Positions 24,324 to 32,980 of a stretch of DNA of 64,000 nucleotides are shown piece after piece (within the stretch, counting starts at the first letter, position 1; each line of letters opens with the position of its first letter). The DNA is from Runella slithyformis DSM 19594. GTDB taxonomy: Bacteria > Bacteroidota > Bacteroidia > Cytophagales > Spirosomataceae. Both the position numbers and the translations under genes were made by a program. Location of the stretch: positions 557,501 to 621,500 of the forward strand of contig NC_015703.1 in the NCBI RefSeq assembly GCF_000218895.1, in the 5' to 3' direction. A model generated the notes under the pieces. The model had not been told where the DNA came from. It saw only the letters and a program-made list of their open reading frames with translations, and ran no database searches.

Positions 24324-26348
24324 ATGAAATCTACTAAATTATTCGGTCACGCCCTTCTTTTGACGGTGCTTGGGTTGTTGACCTCCCACGCCGGCCGTAC
24401 CCAGAGTAAAACCCAGCCGTCACTAGGCTACCGGTCTGCCAAGCTGTTGACCGTGGCCGGCTTACAGTTTAAAGACCTGAACAAAAACGGCAAACTCGAC
24501 CCCTACGAAGACTGGCGTTTGCCCAATGAGGCCCGCATTAAAGATTTGGTTTCACAAATGACGCTGGAAGAGAAGATCGGTTTTATGATCATCAGCACCA
24601 CGCGTATGAAAGGAGATCAGGCTTTTCAGGCCAATGCACCGAGGGGAGAAATTACGAGTGATTTTAACGAGGAGGATCTGATCCAACCCAATAATATGTT
24701 TACCCGTAAGCCGTTGCCCACCCCAATGATGTCGGCCGCCGGAACCACTAAAGGGGTCATGAACTTTCACCTGCGCCATTTTATCTTACGGGCAAACACC
24801 TCCGCCAAGAATATGGCCGATTGGGCCAACAATTTGCAGGCTTTGTGCGAAACTTCGCGCTTGGGCATTCCCGCCATCGTGGCCTCCAACCCCCGCAACC
24901 ACGTGACCGTGGATGCCTCCGTCGGGCTGAGCGTCGGCACAACCGTTTTCTCCAAATGGCCCGGAGAATTAGGCTTAGCCGCCATGCGGGATGTGAAACT
25001 GACGCGTGAGTTTGCCGAAATCGCGGCCAAAGAATGGGCCGCGGTGGGCCTGCGCAAAGGCTATATGTACATGGCCGATCTGGCGACCGAGCCCCGTTGG
25101 CAACGCGTAGAAGGTACTTTTGGCGAAGATGCCGATTTGGCAGCGGCCATGATCCGTGAGATCGTTTTAGGATTTCAGGGCACCAAACTCAGCAAAAACT
25201 CCGTGGCTATGACCACCAAGCACTTCCCCGGCGGCGGTCCGCAGGTCGACGGGCAGGATTCCCATTTTGACTGGGGGAAATTTGCACACTACCCGGGCGG
25301 TCAGTTTGAGTACCACCTCAAACCTTTCAAAGCGGCCATCGAAGCGGGTACGTCGGCCATTATGCCCTACTACTCGGCCCCCAAAGACAAAAGTATGGAG
25401 GCCGTGGGCTTTTCGTACAACAAGGCCATTATTAACGATCTGCTGCGTAAAAAACTCGGCTTCAAAGGCATTATCAATTCCGATACCGGCCCGATCGACA
25501 TGATGCCCTGGGGCGTAGAAAACCTTTCGATCATTGAACGTTACCAAAAAGCCATCGACGCCGGCGTAGACATCTTCTCGGGCGGTGCTGACCCTGCTCT
25601 GCTGCTCGAAACCGCCAAAAAAGGCCTGGTGACCGAAGCACGAATCAACGAATCCATCGCTCGACTTTTGAAGGAGAAGTTTGAACTCGGACTGTTTGAA
25701 AATCCGTACGTAGATACGGATGCCGCCGTAAAATTGGTGGGCAATGCCGAGTTTCAGAAAAAAGCGGATATTGCCCTTCGCAAATCCATCGTGCTGCTGC
25801 GCAATGATGCCAAATTGCTGCCTGTCAAATCTAAAAAGAAGGTTTATTTTGAAACCTATTACGACAACGGCCGCAATCCAAAACCCATCACGGTCAACAA
25901 ACCTGTTTTGCCGGGAACTGATATTGAGTTTGTATCGACCAAAGAAGAAGCCGATATGATCCTGCTGTGGTTGATTCCAACGGGCGGGGCACTGTTCACT
26001 TCGCAGGGGAAACCGATCGAATTGGCATTGTCAAAAAACAAAATCGACGTAGCTCACGTCAACGAACTCATCAACGCCAAGCCTACTGTGGTGGCCATTA
26101 ATTTTTCAAGTCCGTGGGTGATTGAGGAAATTGACAAAGGAAAAGCCCAAACGATTCTGGCGACGTTCGGCACCACGCAGGATGCCCTGCTGGACATCGT
26201 ACGCGGAGCCTTTAAACCCACCGGCAAAATGCCGTTTTCCGTTCCGGTTTCATCGCAGGCAGTAGTGGATAACAAATCAGATGTACCGGGTTCAATGGAA
26301 CCGAAAGGGTATGCCCTATTTAAATTCGGCGACGGCATAAGCTACTGA
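24324..26348 (+). CDS. Secreted glycoside hydrolase family 3 (beta-glucosidase-like)
   Basis: A 674-residue exported GH3 enzyme. The signal peptide covers about residues 1-26 (MKSTKLFGHALLLTVLGLL). The (beta/alpha)8 domain has KHFPGGG (Lys-His substrate site) and the nucleophile Asp near residue 387 in GFKGIINSDTG. The alpha/beta sandwich domain begins near 480 (SIVLLRND). The fibronectin-like third domain of longer GH3 enzymes is absent. Expected activity is removal of beta-linked glucose or xylose from glycosides in the periplasm. It is followed by a strong terminator and is divergent from the LacI regulator, its likely controller. Confidence 0.88.
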   Translation: MKSTKLFGHALLLTVLGLLTSHAGRTQSKTQPSLGYRSAKLLTVAGLQFKDLNKNGKLDPYEDWRLPNEARIKDLVSQMTLEEKIGFMIISTTRMKGDQAFQANAPRGEITSDFNEEDLIQPNNMFTRKPLPTPMMSAAGTTKGVMNFHLRHFILRANTSAKNMADWANNLQALCETSRLGIPAIVASNPRNHVTVDASVGLSVGTTVFSKWPGELGLAAMRDVKLTREFAEIAAKEWAAVGLRKGYMYMADLATEPRWQRVEGTFGEDADLAAAMIREIVLGFQGTKLSKNSVAMTTKHFPGGGPQVDGQDSHFDWGKFAHYPGGQFEYHLKPFKAAIEAGTSAIMPYYSAPKDKSMEAVGFSYNKAIINDLLRKKLGFKGIINSDTGPIDMMPWGVENLSIIERYQKAIDAGVDIFSGGADPALLLETAKKGLVTEARINESIARLLKEKFELGLFENPYVDTDAAVKLVGNAEFQKKADIALRKSIVLLRNDAKLLPVKSKKKVYFETYYDNGRNPKPITVNKPVLPGTDIEFVSTKEEADMILLWLIPTGGALFTSQGKPIELALSKNKIDVAHVNELINAKPTVVAINFSSPWVIEEIDKGKAQTILATFGTTQDALLDIVRGAFKPTGKMPFSVPVSSQAVVDNKSDVPGSMEPKGYALFKFGDGISY

Positions 26349-26374
26349 TTTTCGTGCCCTTTTCAAAACGACAC

Positions 26375-26408
26375 GCCCCTGCAAACAGCAAATTTGCAGG
26401 GGCTTTTT
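26375..26408 (+). terminator. Rho-independent terminator after the GH3 gene
   Basis: The stem GCCCCTGCAAA (26375-26385) pairs with TTTGCAGGGGC (26393-26403) and is followed by TTTTT (26404-26408). It is 27 bp after the stop codon. Confidence 0.85.
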
Positions 26409-26432
26409 GGTTAATCGGCGAACAGTCTGATC

Positions 26433-26735
26433 TCAGCTCACCTCCATTTCCAGCAATGCATAACTCAGGGTTTTGCCGTGGGCGTCGATGGCCAATGAGG
26501 TGGTAACGCCCGTAAGCAGGGCCTCCTCACAGACAAACAATAACGAAGATATATTCGGCAATTCGTAACGGGTGATCGGCCCCGCAACGATGTCTTTCAG
26601 GTGCTCTTTTACCCGCTCGGCTGTCATTTGCTCACACAAAAATGCGTAGTCCTGCTCTTGATAGGGAATCAGCGAAAGCGTCAGGGTATTGCCCTTATCG
26701 CCGGCGCGGCTGTGGGCCAGTTCGTAGAGTTTCAT
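26433..26735 (-). CDS. AtuA-related small C-terminal-type protein
   Basis: A 100-residue protein starting at the ATG at 26735 (MKLYELAHSRAGDKGNTL). The ORF is open to 26759 but only from a TTG. It matches the ferredoxin-like domain that in other bacteria is fused to the C-terminus of AtuA/DUF1446 proteins; AHSRAGDKGNT is the typical opening. Here it is a separate gene 13 bp after the AtuA-like gene, so the two products probably form one complex. The AtuA system is known from acyclic terpene utilisation in Pseudomonas, but its chemistry is unresolved and homologues are widespread outside terpene pathways. Confidence 0.78.
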   Translation of the reverse strand: MKLYELAHSRAGDKGNTLTLSLIPYQEQDYAFLCEQMTAERVKEHLKDIVAGPITRYELPNISSLLFVCEEALLTGVTTSLAIDAHGKTLSYALLEMEVS

Positions 26736-26748
26736 TTTCTGTCTTCGT

Positions 26749-28077
26749 TTAAGATTCAAAAAGGTGAACCTTGGGCACCACGGCCCTGCGGTCCATCAAT
26801 ACCGATACCATTCCAATCACCTCCGTCACGTACTTCCGCGCCCCGCCTCCGCCTGCGGGGCCGTTGGTGTAAAGGGCTTCCACTTCTTCCCCGATCAGGG
26901 CGGCTTTGGCGGCCGTTGGTGCATTGGCCGCCACGCGTAAGCGCACTTCATAGGGCTCGATATGGTGCTCAAAATCCGTACGGTGAATCGCCGACACGCC
27001 TACGTAATCGACTCGCAGCTCAGGGAACGCTTCCCTCAACCGTTTTTCGATAATTTCACCGGCCAACCGCGCCCTTGCCAAGGCATTAGGGCCCGCGTAC
27101 GAAATTTCTCCTTCTCCCAAAAATCCCGCCTGATAGCCCACGCTTACTTTAAGGGTTGACGGTTTTTCGCGGCCCGTTGCGCCCCACACTTTCACCCGGT
27201 CTTTTCCGACTTTTTCCAAATGAACGGTCGTAAAATCGGCCGACACATCGGGCGTAAGATAGGCATTCGGATTGACCACTTCGTACAATAATTGCTCTTT
27301 GGCCGTGGCCAACGTCACCACCCCGCCCGTCCCTTCCACCTTGCTGATAATGGCCAATCCATCCGCAAAAACATCGGCAAACGGATGCCCCAGCGTCTCT
27401 AAATCCGGCACGGGCTTTTGGACAGGATCGGCAAAATAGCCTCCCGTCACCTGGCCGGCACATTCCAGCAAATGCCCGATAACGGTGCCTTTCGCCATCA
27501 GATCCCAATCATCGGCAGGCCAACCAAATTCATGCATCATAGGGGCCAAAAACAGGGACGGATCTGCCACTCTTCCCGTAATAATGATATCGGCTTCTGA
27601 CTTTAAGGCCTCCAAAATCCCTTCCACACCCATGTACGCATTGGCCGACAAAACGTCGTATTCTTTCAATGATTTGCCATTTTCAAGCACCCGAAATTCG
27701 TCATTCGACCATCTTAATTCGTCATTCACAGCATCGCCCGTTACCGCCGCCACCTTAACAGTCACCCCCTTTCTCTGCGCAATTTCGATGATTTTTCCTG
27801 CGGCTGCGATGGGGTTTGCCGCTCCCATGTTGGTAATAAGCCGCACTTTATTTTTAACCAAAATCGGCAACAGCAACTCAATACGACGCTCCAAAAGCGG
27901 GTCGTAGCCTTTGGTCGGGTCCTGACGTTTACGCTTTTGAGCCAGCGCAATCGTGCGCTCTGCCAGGCATTCCAACACCAAATAATTCAATTCACCCTGT
28001 TCGGCCAAAACTACCGCCGGCTCTAATCTATCGCCCGAAAAGCCTGCTCCGCAGCCTATTCTGATTTGTTGTTTCAT
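26749..28077 (-). CDS. Acyclic terpene utilisation AtuA family protein (DUF1446)
   Basis: A 442-residue DUF1446 protein. Family segments seen are IGCGAGFSGDRLEPA at the N-terminus, LITNMGAANP near residue 82, ADIIITGRVADPSLFLAP in the middle and YTNGPAGGGGAR near the end. Residues 117-128 (VNDELRWSNDEF) come from a GAATGACGAAT repeat inserted in frame. The gene is in an operon with the CitMHS transporter, with a RAYT gene between them, and with the small AtuA-related gene. A role in catabolism of a carboxylated compound imported by the CitMHS protein is inferred from that context. Confidence 0.83.
   Translation of the reverse strand: MKQQIRIGCGAGFSGDRLEPAVVLAEQGELNYLVLECLAERTIALAQKRKRQDPTKGYDPLLERRIELLLPILVKNKVRLITNMGAANPIAAAGKIIEIAQRKGVTVKVAAVTGDAVNDELRWSNDEFRVLENGKSLKEYDVLSANAYMGVEGILEALKSEADIIITGRVADPSLFLAPMMHEFGWPADDWDLMAKGTVIGHLLECAGQVTGGYFADPVQKPVPDLETLGHPFADVFADGLAIISKVEGTGGVVTLATAKEQLLYEVVNPNAYLTPDVSADFTTVHLEKVGKDRVKVWGATGREKPSTLKVSVGYQAGFLGEGEISYAGPNALARARLAGEIIEKRLREAFPELRVDYVGVSAIHRTDFEHHIEPYEVRLRVAANAPTAAKAALIGEEVEALYTNGPAGGGGARKYVTEVIGMVSVLMDRRAVVPKVHLFES
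27694..27729. repeat. GAATGACGAAT-type repeat inside a coding region, locus 5
   Basis: Two ATTCGTCATTC units (near 27697 and 27717) within the AtuA-like gene. The frame is kept. Confidence 0.7.
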
Positions 28078-28676
28078 CAGCTAAAGAATTTATCGTTGTT
28101 CCAACTTGACGGGTTGCTTTCAATGTAATCGTTGATTCTTTGGTATTCGTCATCGTTTCGGATGATATGGTCATGGAATCTCGATTGCCAACCAAATGAC
28201 TCCTCCTCATGTTTCAACCCCAACCGATTGGCATGTTTGGTCACGGCCGATTTGTACGAACCAATGATGGATGAAACGGTATTTTTTCCCTGATTTTGAA
28301 AACGTCGTTGGGCGGGCGTTTGCGTTGGGATTTGTTGTTGTTGTAGAGACAAGGCATGCCTTGTCTCTACGTTGGCGTTGGCGGTTGATGTTACAATTTC
28401 GGGTTTATCCAAAATTAAAATGCCGTGAATATGATTAGGCATCACCACAAACGCCCCTAATTCAACGTTTACGGCATGATTTTTTATTTCATGCCAAAAT
28501 ACATCCGCTAATAGTCCCATCGGTGACAGTTGCATCTTATTGTCTTTTATTTCACCGAAAAAATGGGTGCGATTTGCCGTACAAATGGTAATAAAATACG
28601 CGCCTGACCATCCATAATCCCACCATGATGCCCGTGCAGATGCAATGCGGTATTTGTGTTGAAATTTTTCGGACAT
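28077..28676 (-). CDS. REP-associated tyrosine transposase (RAYT), IS200/Y1 type
   Basis: A 199-residue single-domain Y1 HUH transposase from the ATG at 28676 (MSEKFQHKYRIAS). The HUH motif is MPNHIHGI with H82 and H84, and the catalytic tyrosine is Y141 in GSYKSAVTK. Such proteins act on REP palindromes. Two identical 28-bp palindromes are here: one upstream at 28706-28733 and one inside the gene at 28343-28370, where it encodes residues 103-112 (VETRHALSLQ) in frame. Its stop codon overlaps the AtuA-like start codon (ATGA), so the gene sits in the junction of the CitMHS/AtuA operon without separating it transcriptionally. Confidence 0.85.
   Translation of the reverse strand: MSEKFQHKYRIASARASWWDYGWSGAYFITICTANRTHFFGEIKDNKMQLSPMGLLADVFWHEIKNHAVNVELGAFVVMPNHIHGILILDKPEIVTSTANANVETRHALSLQQQQIPTQTPAQRRFQNQGKNTVSSIIGSYKSAVTKHANRLGLKHEEESFGWQSRFHDHIIRNDDEYQRINDYIESNPSSWNNDKFFS
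28343..28370. repeat. REP palindrome inside the RAYT gene
   Basis: A perfect 28-bp palindrome (half GTAGAGACAAGGCA) within the transposase coding region; identical to 28706-28733. Confidence 0.9.
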
Positions 28677-28705
28677 GGTTGATTTTGTAAATTGTAATTG
28701 TACAC

Positions 28706-28733
28706 GTAGAGACAAGGCATGCCTTGTCTCTAC
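28706..28733. repeat. REP palindrome upstream of the RAYT gene
   Basis: A perfect 28-bp palindrome identical to the one inside the RAYT gene. It fills part of the 66-bp gap to the CitMHS transporter gene. Confidence 0.9.
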
Positions 28734-28742
28734 AATGGATAT

Positions 28743-30038
28743 TTATATATGAATCGACCCCGTCAATAACGCCACCATCGCCATCACGATCGTGGTACCC
28801 CACGCCCATTTGAAAATAAAACGCTGATGATCCCCTAAATCTACTTCTGATAATCCTACCAATAAAAACGTAGAGGCCGTCAACGGACTGACGGGAAATC
28901 CGACCGTCATTTGACCGAGCAGGGCCGCCCGCCCGATCTCAAGCGGGTCAATGCCGAATTGGGTGGCCGTTTGACTCAAAATCGGAACCACGCCAAAATA
29001 ATACGCATCGGGTGTAAAAAGCATACTGGCCGGCATACTCGTCAGGGCCGTCAAAGTAGGTAACCATCCGGCATGTTGCTGCGGAATAAGTGATACTAAA
29101 GCCGTTGCCATGGCTTCGATCATTTTAGACCCCGTCAGTATTCCCGAAAAAATCCCCGCTGCAAAGATCATACTCGAGACCATAAAGATATTGTTGCCGT
29201 GCCCGCGCAGGATTTTTTGCTGGTCCGGCAGTTTGGGATAATTAATGACCAACGCCAACATGCTCGCCACCACAAACAGCGCCGGTGCCGGCACCCATCC
29301 TTTCATCAACGTAACGATCAGGGCAATCGTCATCAGGGCATTCAACCACAACAAGGCAGGGCGCCGCAGGCTTTTTTGGGCTTCGGTTAGGCTTTCACTG
29401 TGGTTATAGTCAAAATCAAGAATTCCGAGACGTTTACGTTCTTTTTTGCCAAACCAATACGCCGCAAAAAGCACCCAACAAATACCTCCGATGATGGCCG
29501 GAATATTGGGATTGAAAAGGTGCGGCACATCCGTTTTCAGCGTCGAAATGGCCCGCGCCGAGGTGCCCGACCAAGGCACCAAGTGCATCGGTCCCACGCT
29601 CAGCGCCACAACCCCTGACAACACCAGCCGATTGATGTTGAGTTTTTTGTAAATCGGCAGAAAAGCCGACAGCACGATCATAAAGGTAGCCGTTCCGTCG
29701 CCATCCAAATGAACGATCATGGTCAGAATGGCCGTACCGAGTATAACTTTCAGTGGGTCACCCTTAACCGAGCGGACAATGGCTGCAATGACAGGATCAA
29801 ACAAACCCACATCCAGCATGGTGGCAAAATACAGCACCGCAAACATCAGCAAAATACCCGTAGGTGCTACCTGTTTAATGCCCGCGAGCATCATTTCGCC
29901 CAACTCTTTCACCCCAAACCCCGCTACAAAACCAAACACCAAAGGCACCAGCACCAAGGCGGTAATGACCGACACGCGCTTGGTCATGATCAGGATCAGA
30001 AAAACGGCAATGGTCAAAAAACCGAGAAGAGCAAGCAT
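28743..30038 (-). CDS. CitMHS family citrate/carboxylate:H+ symporter
   Basis: A 431-residue inner-membrane carrier with about 12 hydrophobic segments. CitMHS-like features include the VHLDGDGTATFMI segment near residue 110, and the second-half helices with TPDAYYFGVVPIL. The family imports citrate as a metal complex, or other tricarboxylates. It is the first gene of an operon that continues through the RAYT to the AtuA-like genes, so the imported compound may be the AtuA substrate. There is no regulator beside it. The 120-bp gap upstream carries a terminator for the preceding gene. Confidence 0.85.
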   Translation of the reverse strand: MLALLGFLTIAVFLILIMTKRVSVITALVLVPLVFGFVAGFGVKELGEMMLAGIKQVAPTGILLMFAVLYFATMLDVGLFDPVIAAIVRSVKGDPLKVILGTAILTMIVHLDGDGTATFMIVLSAFLPIYKKLNINRLVLSGVVALSVGPMHLVPWSGTSARAISTLKTDVPHLFNPNIPAIIGGICWVLFAAYWFGKKERKRLGILDFDYNHSESLTEAQKSLRRPALLWLNALMTIALIVTLMKGWVPAPALFVVASMLALVINYPKLPDQQKILRGHGNNIFMVSSMIFAAGIFSGILTGSKMIEAMATALVSLIPQQHAGWLPTLTALTSMPASMLFTPDAYYFGVVPILSQTATQFGIDPLEIGRAALLGQMTVGFPVSPLTASTFLLVGLSEVDLGDHQRFIFKWAWGTTIVMAMVALLTGSIHI

Positions 30039-30097
30039 ACAGAAAACAGGTTTTAAAATCAGCGAGTCTATATTTTTTAAAAAAAGCTATTAAGCTA

Positions 30098-30131
30098 ATC
30101 AGGGGTTTCCCTTGTGAAGAAACCCCCTGAT
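30098..30131 (-). terminator. Hairpin terminator after the carboxylesterase at 30158
   Basis: On the minus strand ATCAGGGGGTTTC pairs, with one bulge, with GAAACCCCTGAT. It is followed by TTAGCTTAATAGCTTTTTTT. It lies 27 bp after the carboxylesterase stop. Confidence 0.65.
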
Positions 30132-30157
30132 CGCCTTATCTGCTCTTTAAACAGCTA

Positions 30158-31771
30158 TTAATTACTGCTCAATAAATCAAACAATTCTTTGTCCATTTGC
30201 GGCTTCACCGCGCACTGATTATCGAAGTGCATTGTGGCGGTATTGGCAGTGGTATAGGCCGGCCAGTTGGGCAGGCCTTTGTGGTTGGGGTTGCCGGTAC
30301 GGGCAAAGTTGATCCACGCCTGACTCATCTTATCGGCCAGTACGTAGGCTTCTTTGGTGCCGCCGGTCATTTCTTCGCAACGCGCCACGTTGTTGAACAC
30401 AAACGGCAACTCCATGCAGTGCATGGCTTTGTACTTACCATCCATCACCGGCGACTGCCAGGTGAACAGGTACATGTACACGGGCGCACCGCCCGCCACG
30501 GCCGATTTCATATTGGCCTGTACCACCGCACCGGGACGAAACATGGCATCAACATCAATTAGATCAGACGGTTTGGTAGCGTTGGGATACGCTTTTTTAA
30601 CCGCCGCCGTGAAAGCATCGGCTTTGGTGCCGTAACGCTTTTTGATAAATTCCGTCACCTGTTCGATCGTGCCCTTGCTTAATCCGGCACCCATCGAGGC
30701 CATAAACTCATTTTTCACCGTTCCGACCAGCAACGGAATATTTTTGGACAATTCAAACGCCTCATTGGAGAACAATTGGTACGGCAGCACTTCTCCGTCG
30801 CGGCTCGGGCCCCAGCTCAACCCAAAACCCACCACGGGCTTGCCTTCGGCTTTCATTTTATCAGCCACAATCCGGAGCGCTTTTTTGCCCGCTGCACTGA
30901 GTTTATCAAACGGAACTTTCTGTAAGCTGTCGGCCTGATTGGGCGGTAGCCCCAGAGCATTCAGCACTTCCGCCGCAATACGCTGCGTTTCCGTCTTTTC
31001 CAGCATGGCTGTTCTGAACGAGCCGCTTTCGTTGACCGCTTTGTGAAACAGTCCTTTGGCCGAAGGCATCGCCATCAGTGTATTGACTTTAGCACCGCCG
31101 CCCGACTGCCCGAAGATCGTCACATTGTTAGGGTCACCCCCGAAGTTGGCAATGTTGGTCTTTACCCATTCCAGCGCCGCTTTCATGTCCAGAATGCTCA
31201 AGTTGGCCGATTGTTTATACTTGTCGCCGTAGGCCGATAAGTCCAGATAGCCCAGAATATTGAGGCGGTGATTGATGGAAACGACCACCACATCGCCTTT
31301 TTTGGCCAGATTTTCCCCATCATACGAAGGCAGTTCCTGCGAAGAGCCGGCCGTAAACCCTCCCCCGTGGATCCAAAACAGCACCGGGCGCTTTTTGCCG
31401 TCGCTGATGCCGGGCGTCCAGACGTTGATACGCATGCAGTCTTCGCTCGTGTAGCCCCAATCGTGGTGAAAGACAAACTCACTTTCATCCTGTACGGAAG
31501 TAGTGGGGTCCATCAGCGGAGCGACGGGTCCATAGGTCATCGAGCTGCGCACACCCGTCCAGGGCTTAGGCTTTTGAGGAGCTTCAAAACGTTTGGCTTC
31601 CGCATACGGTATGCCCTTATACGTAAAGATAGAATTGTGAATATAGCCGCGCACTTTGCCGGCATCGGTCGCAGTAACGGCCACATTTTCACCCGTTTGG
31701 ATTTGGGCCATGGTGGGTTGAAAACAACCGCACACAGCAGTTGCCCACAGAAAAAACGATACTTTTTTCAT
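30158..31771 (-). CDS. Secreted carboxylesterase (type-B, PF00135)
   Basis: A 537-residue type-B carboxylesterase from the ATG at 31771 (MKKVSFFLWATAVCGCF), with a signal peptide containing a possible lipobox-like Cys (AVCGC). The oxyanion HGGGFTAGS, the elbow FGQSGGGAK (nucleophile Ser), and a late AMHCMELPFVF region carrying the catalytic His are visible. The elbow is GQSGG where most family members have GESAGG. It may hydrolyse aryl or feruloyl esters outside the cytoplasm. A related enzyme is at 34033. The next upstream gene, an esterase at 31865, is on the same strand. Confidence 0.83.
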   Translation of the reverse strand: MKKVSFFLWATAVCGCFQPTMAQIQTGENVAVTATDAGKVRGYIHNSIFTYKGIPYAEAKRFEAPQKPKPWTGVRSSMTYGPVAPLMDPTTSVQDESEFVFHHDWGYTSEDCMRINVWTPGISDGKKRPVLFWIHGGGFTAGSSQELPSYDGENLAKKGDVVVVSINHRLNILGYLDLSAYGDKYKQSANLSILDMKAALEWVKTNIANFGGDPNNVTIFGQSGGGAKVNTLMAMPSAKGLFHKAVNESGSFRTAMLEKTETQRIAAEVLNALGLPPNQADSLQKVPFDKLSAAGKKALRIVADKMKAEGKPVVGFGLSWGPSRDGEVLPYQLFSNEAFELSKNIPLLVGTVKNEFMASMGAGLSKGTIEQVTEFIKKRYGTKADAFTAAVKKAYPNATKPSDLIDVDAMFRPGAVVQANMKSAVAGGAPVYMYLFTWQSPVMDGKYKAMHCMELPFVFNNVARCEEMTGGTKEAYVLADKMSQAWINFARTGNPNHKGLPNWPAYTTANTATMHFDNQCAVKPQMDKELFDLLSSN

Positions 31772-31864
31772 TGATGTATGATAGGTTTTATTTTTCAAAA
31801 AATATTACTCCCCATTTAGAATGAACAAGGGATAAACGAGAGGTTCTGAGTGAATCAAAAGTGG

Positions 31865-32893
31865 TTATTCAAACACCAGATAATCGTTGAAAAAGGGCAG
31901 CAAATCAGTTAATACCCGGCCGTCGAGGGTCCAGATTTTATTGCCGTGGTCGCCGATGTATTCTTCCGCATAATGATTGATGCCCAGATTCTCCAACCGC
32001 TGACTCAGCATCCCGATCTGGACGGGAAAACGCGGGGCATCATTTCGGCCCCAGTCCATTTTGATGGCTTTCAGTTTTCGAAGATTCTCAGCATATTTAT
32101 TGACCATGTAGACGGGCATATTCGCCTCCCACTTTTCTAAAACCGACTGATTGACCATCATTTTATCGCCTTCATAGCTAAATGGAAAATCGCAGTAAAA
32201 CGGCGGTTTATCAGGATTGGGCGACCACGCACGCGCTACCGCCACCAATACTTTGGGATAATAGGTTTTCTTTAATTCTTCGGGCGTTTTTACATTTTGC
32301 ACCTCCCTAAAGGAAGTACTGTTGGGACCGAACTCTTTCACCATAGCCAGCAACCCCGGACTCAACGCATAGATACTGCTGAAAACATCGGGGTGAAGCA
32401 TCCCGATCTTAAAAGCGCCATACCCGCCCATCGAATGCCCTGCGATGCCCCGACTGTCGCGGTGGGCGAGGGTGCGGTAGTTTTTATCCATATATTCCAC
32501 CAGTTCTTTCGATTCAAACTCATCCCAATTGCCGGTCAATGAAGAATTTGAATAAAAGCTTCCTTCGTAGAGCGTGTACTGATCCGCCTGGACGAAGATG
32601 AACGGCTTAATCTTCCGGCGGGCAATGCCTTCATCCAAAATCTTCTGCATCTGCGGAAAAATGTCGTCTTTCCCCATAAAGCCATGCAGGTAATAAATGA
32701 CCGGATAACGTTGAGTTGACGCATCGTAGTTGGGCGGCAGATAGACCGAAACCTTACGATTCGGGTTTTCACCACCGGTATTTTGAAGGGATTTTGCGTT
32801 GATCACGAAACTCACTACGTTGCCCGCAGGCGATTGGGCAAATGAACAGGCTACCCACAGTAAGCCGATAAAGAATACTGAAACGTTTCTCAT
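31865..32893 (-). CDS. Secreted esterase of the esterase-D/feruloyl esterase family
   Basis: A 342-residue exported hydrolase from the ATG at 32893 (MRNVSVFFIGLLWVACSFA). PF00756-type features: VSVYLPPNYDAS, YYLHGFMGKDD, the nucleophile elbow GHSMGGYGAFK and a late histidine in YIGDHGNKIW. It lacks the N-terminal beta domain of the esterase at 7950. Likely substrates are acyl or feruloyl esters on plant glycans. It lies in a minus-strand group with a secreted sugar isomerase and two carboxylesterases (30-35.7 kb), all with export signals, which looks like one deacylation module. Confidence 0.82.
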   Translation of the reverse strand: MRNVSVFFIGLLWVACSFAQSPAGNVVSFVINAKSLQNTGGENPNRKVSVYLPPNYDASTQRYPVIYYLHGFMGKDDIFPQMQKILDEGIARRKIKPFIFVQADQYTLYEGSFYSNSSLTGNWDEFESKELVEYMDKNYRTLAHRDSRGIAGHSMGGYGAFKIGMLHPDVFSSIYALSPGLLAMVKEFGPNSTSFREVQNVKTPEELKKTYYPKVLVAVARAWSPNPDKPPFYCDFPFSYEGDKMMVNQSVLEKWEANMPVYMVNKYAENLRKLKAIKMDWGRNDAPRFPVQIGMLSQRLENLGINHYAEEYIGDHGNKIWTLDGRVLTDLLPFFNDYLVFE

Positions 32894-32980
32894 TTTCAAC
32901 GGAATGAAGGATTCGAAGGGAAATATTTACCCGTGAGTATCTGCCCAAAGGACAGACCCCACGGGCGTAGGGTACGTGTG

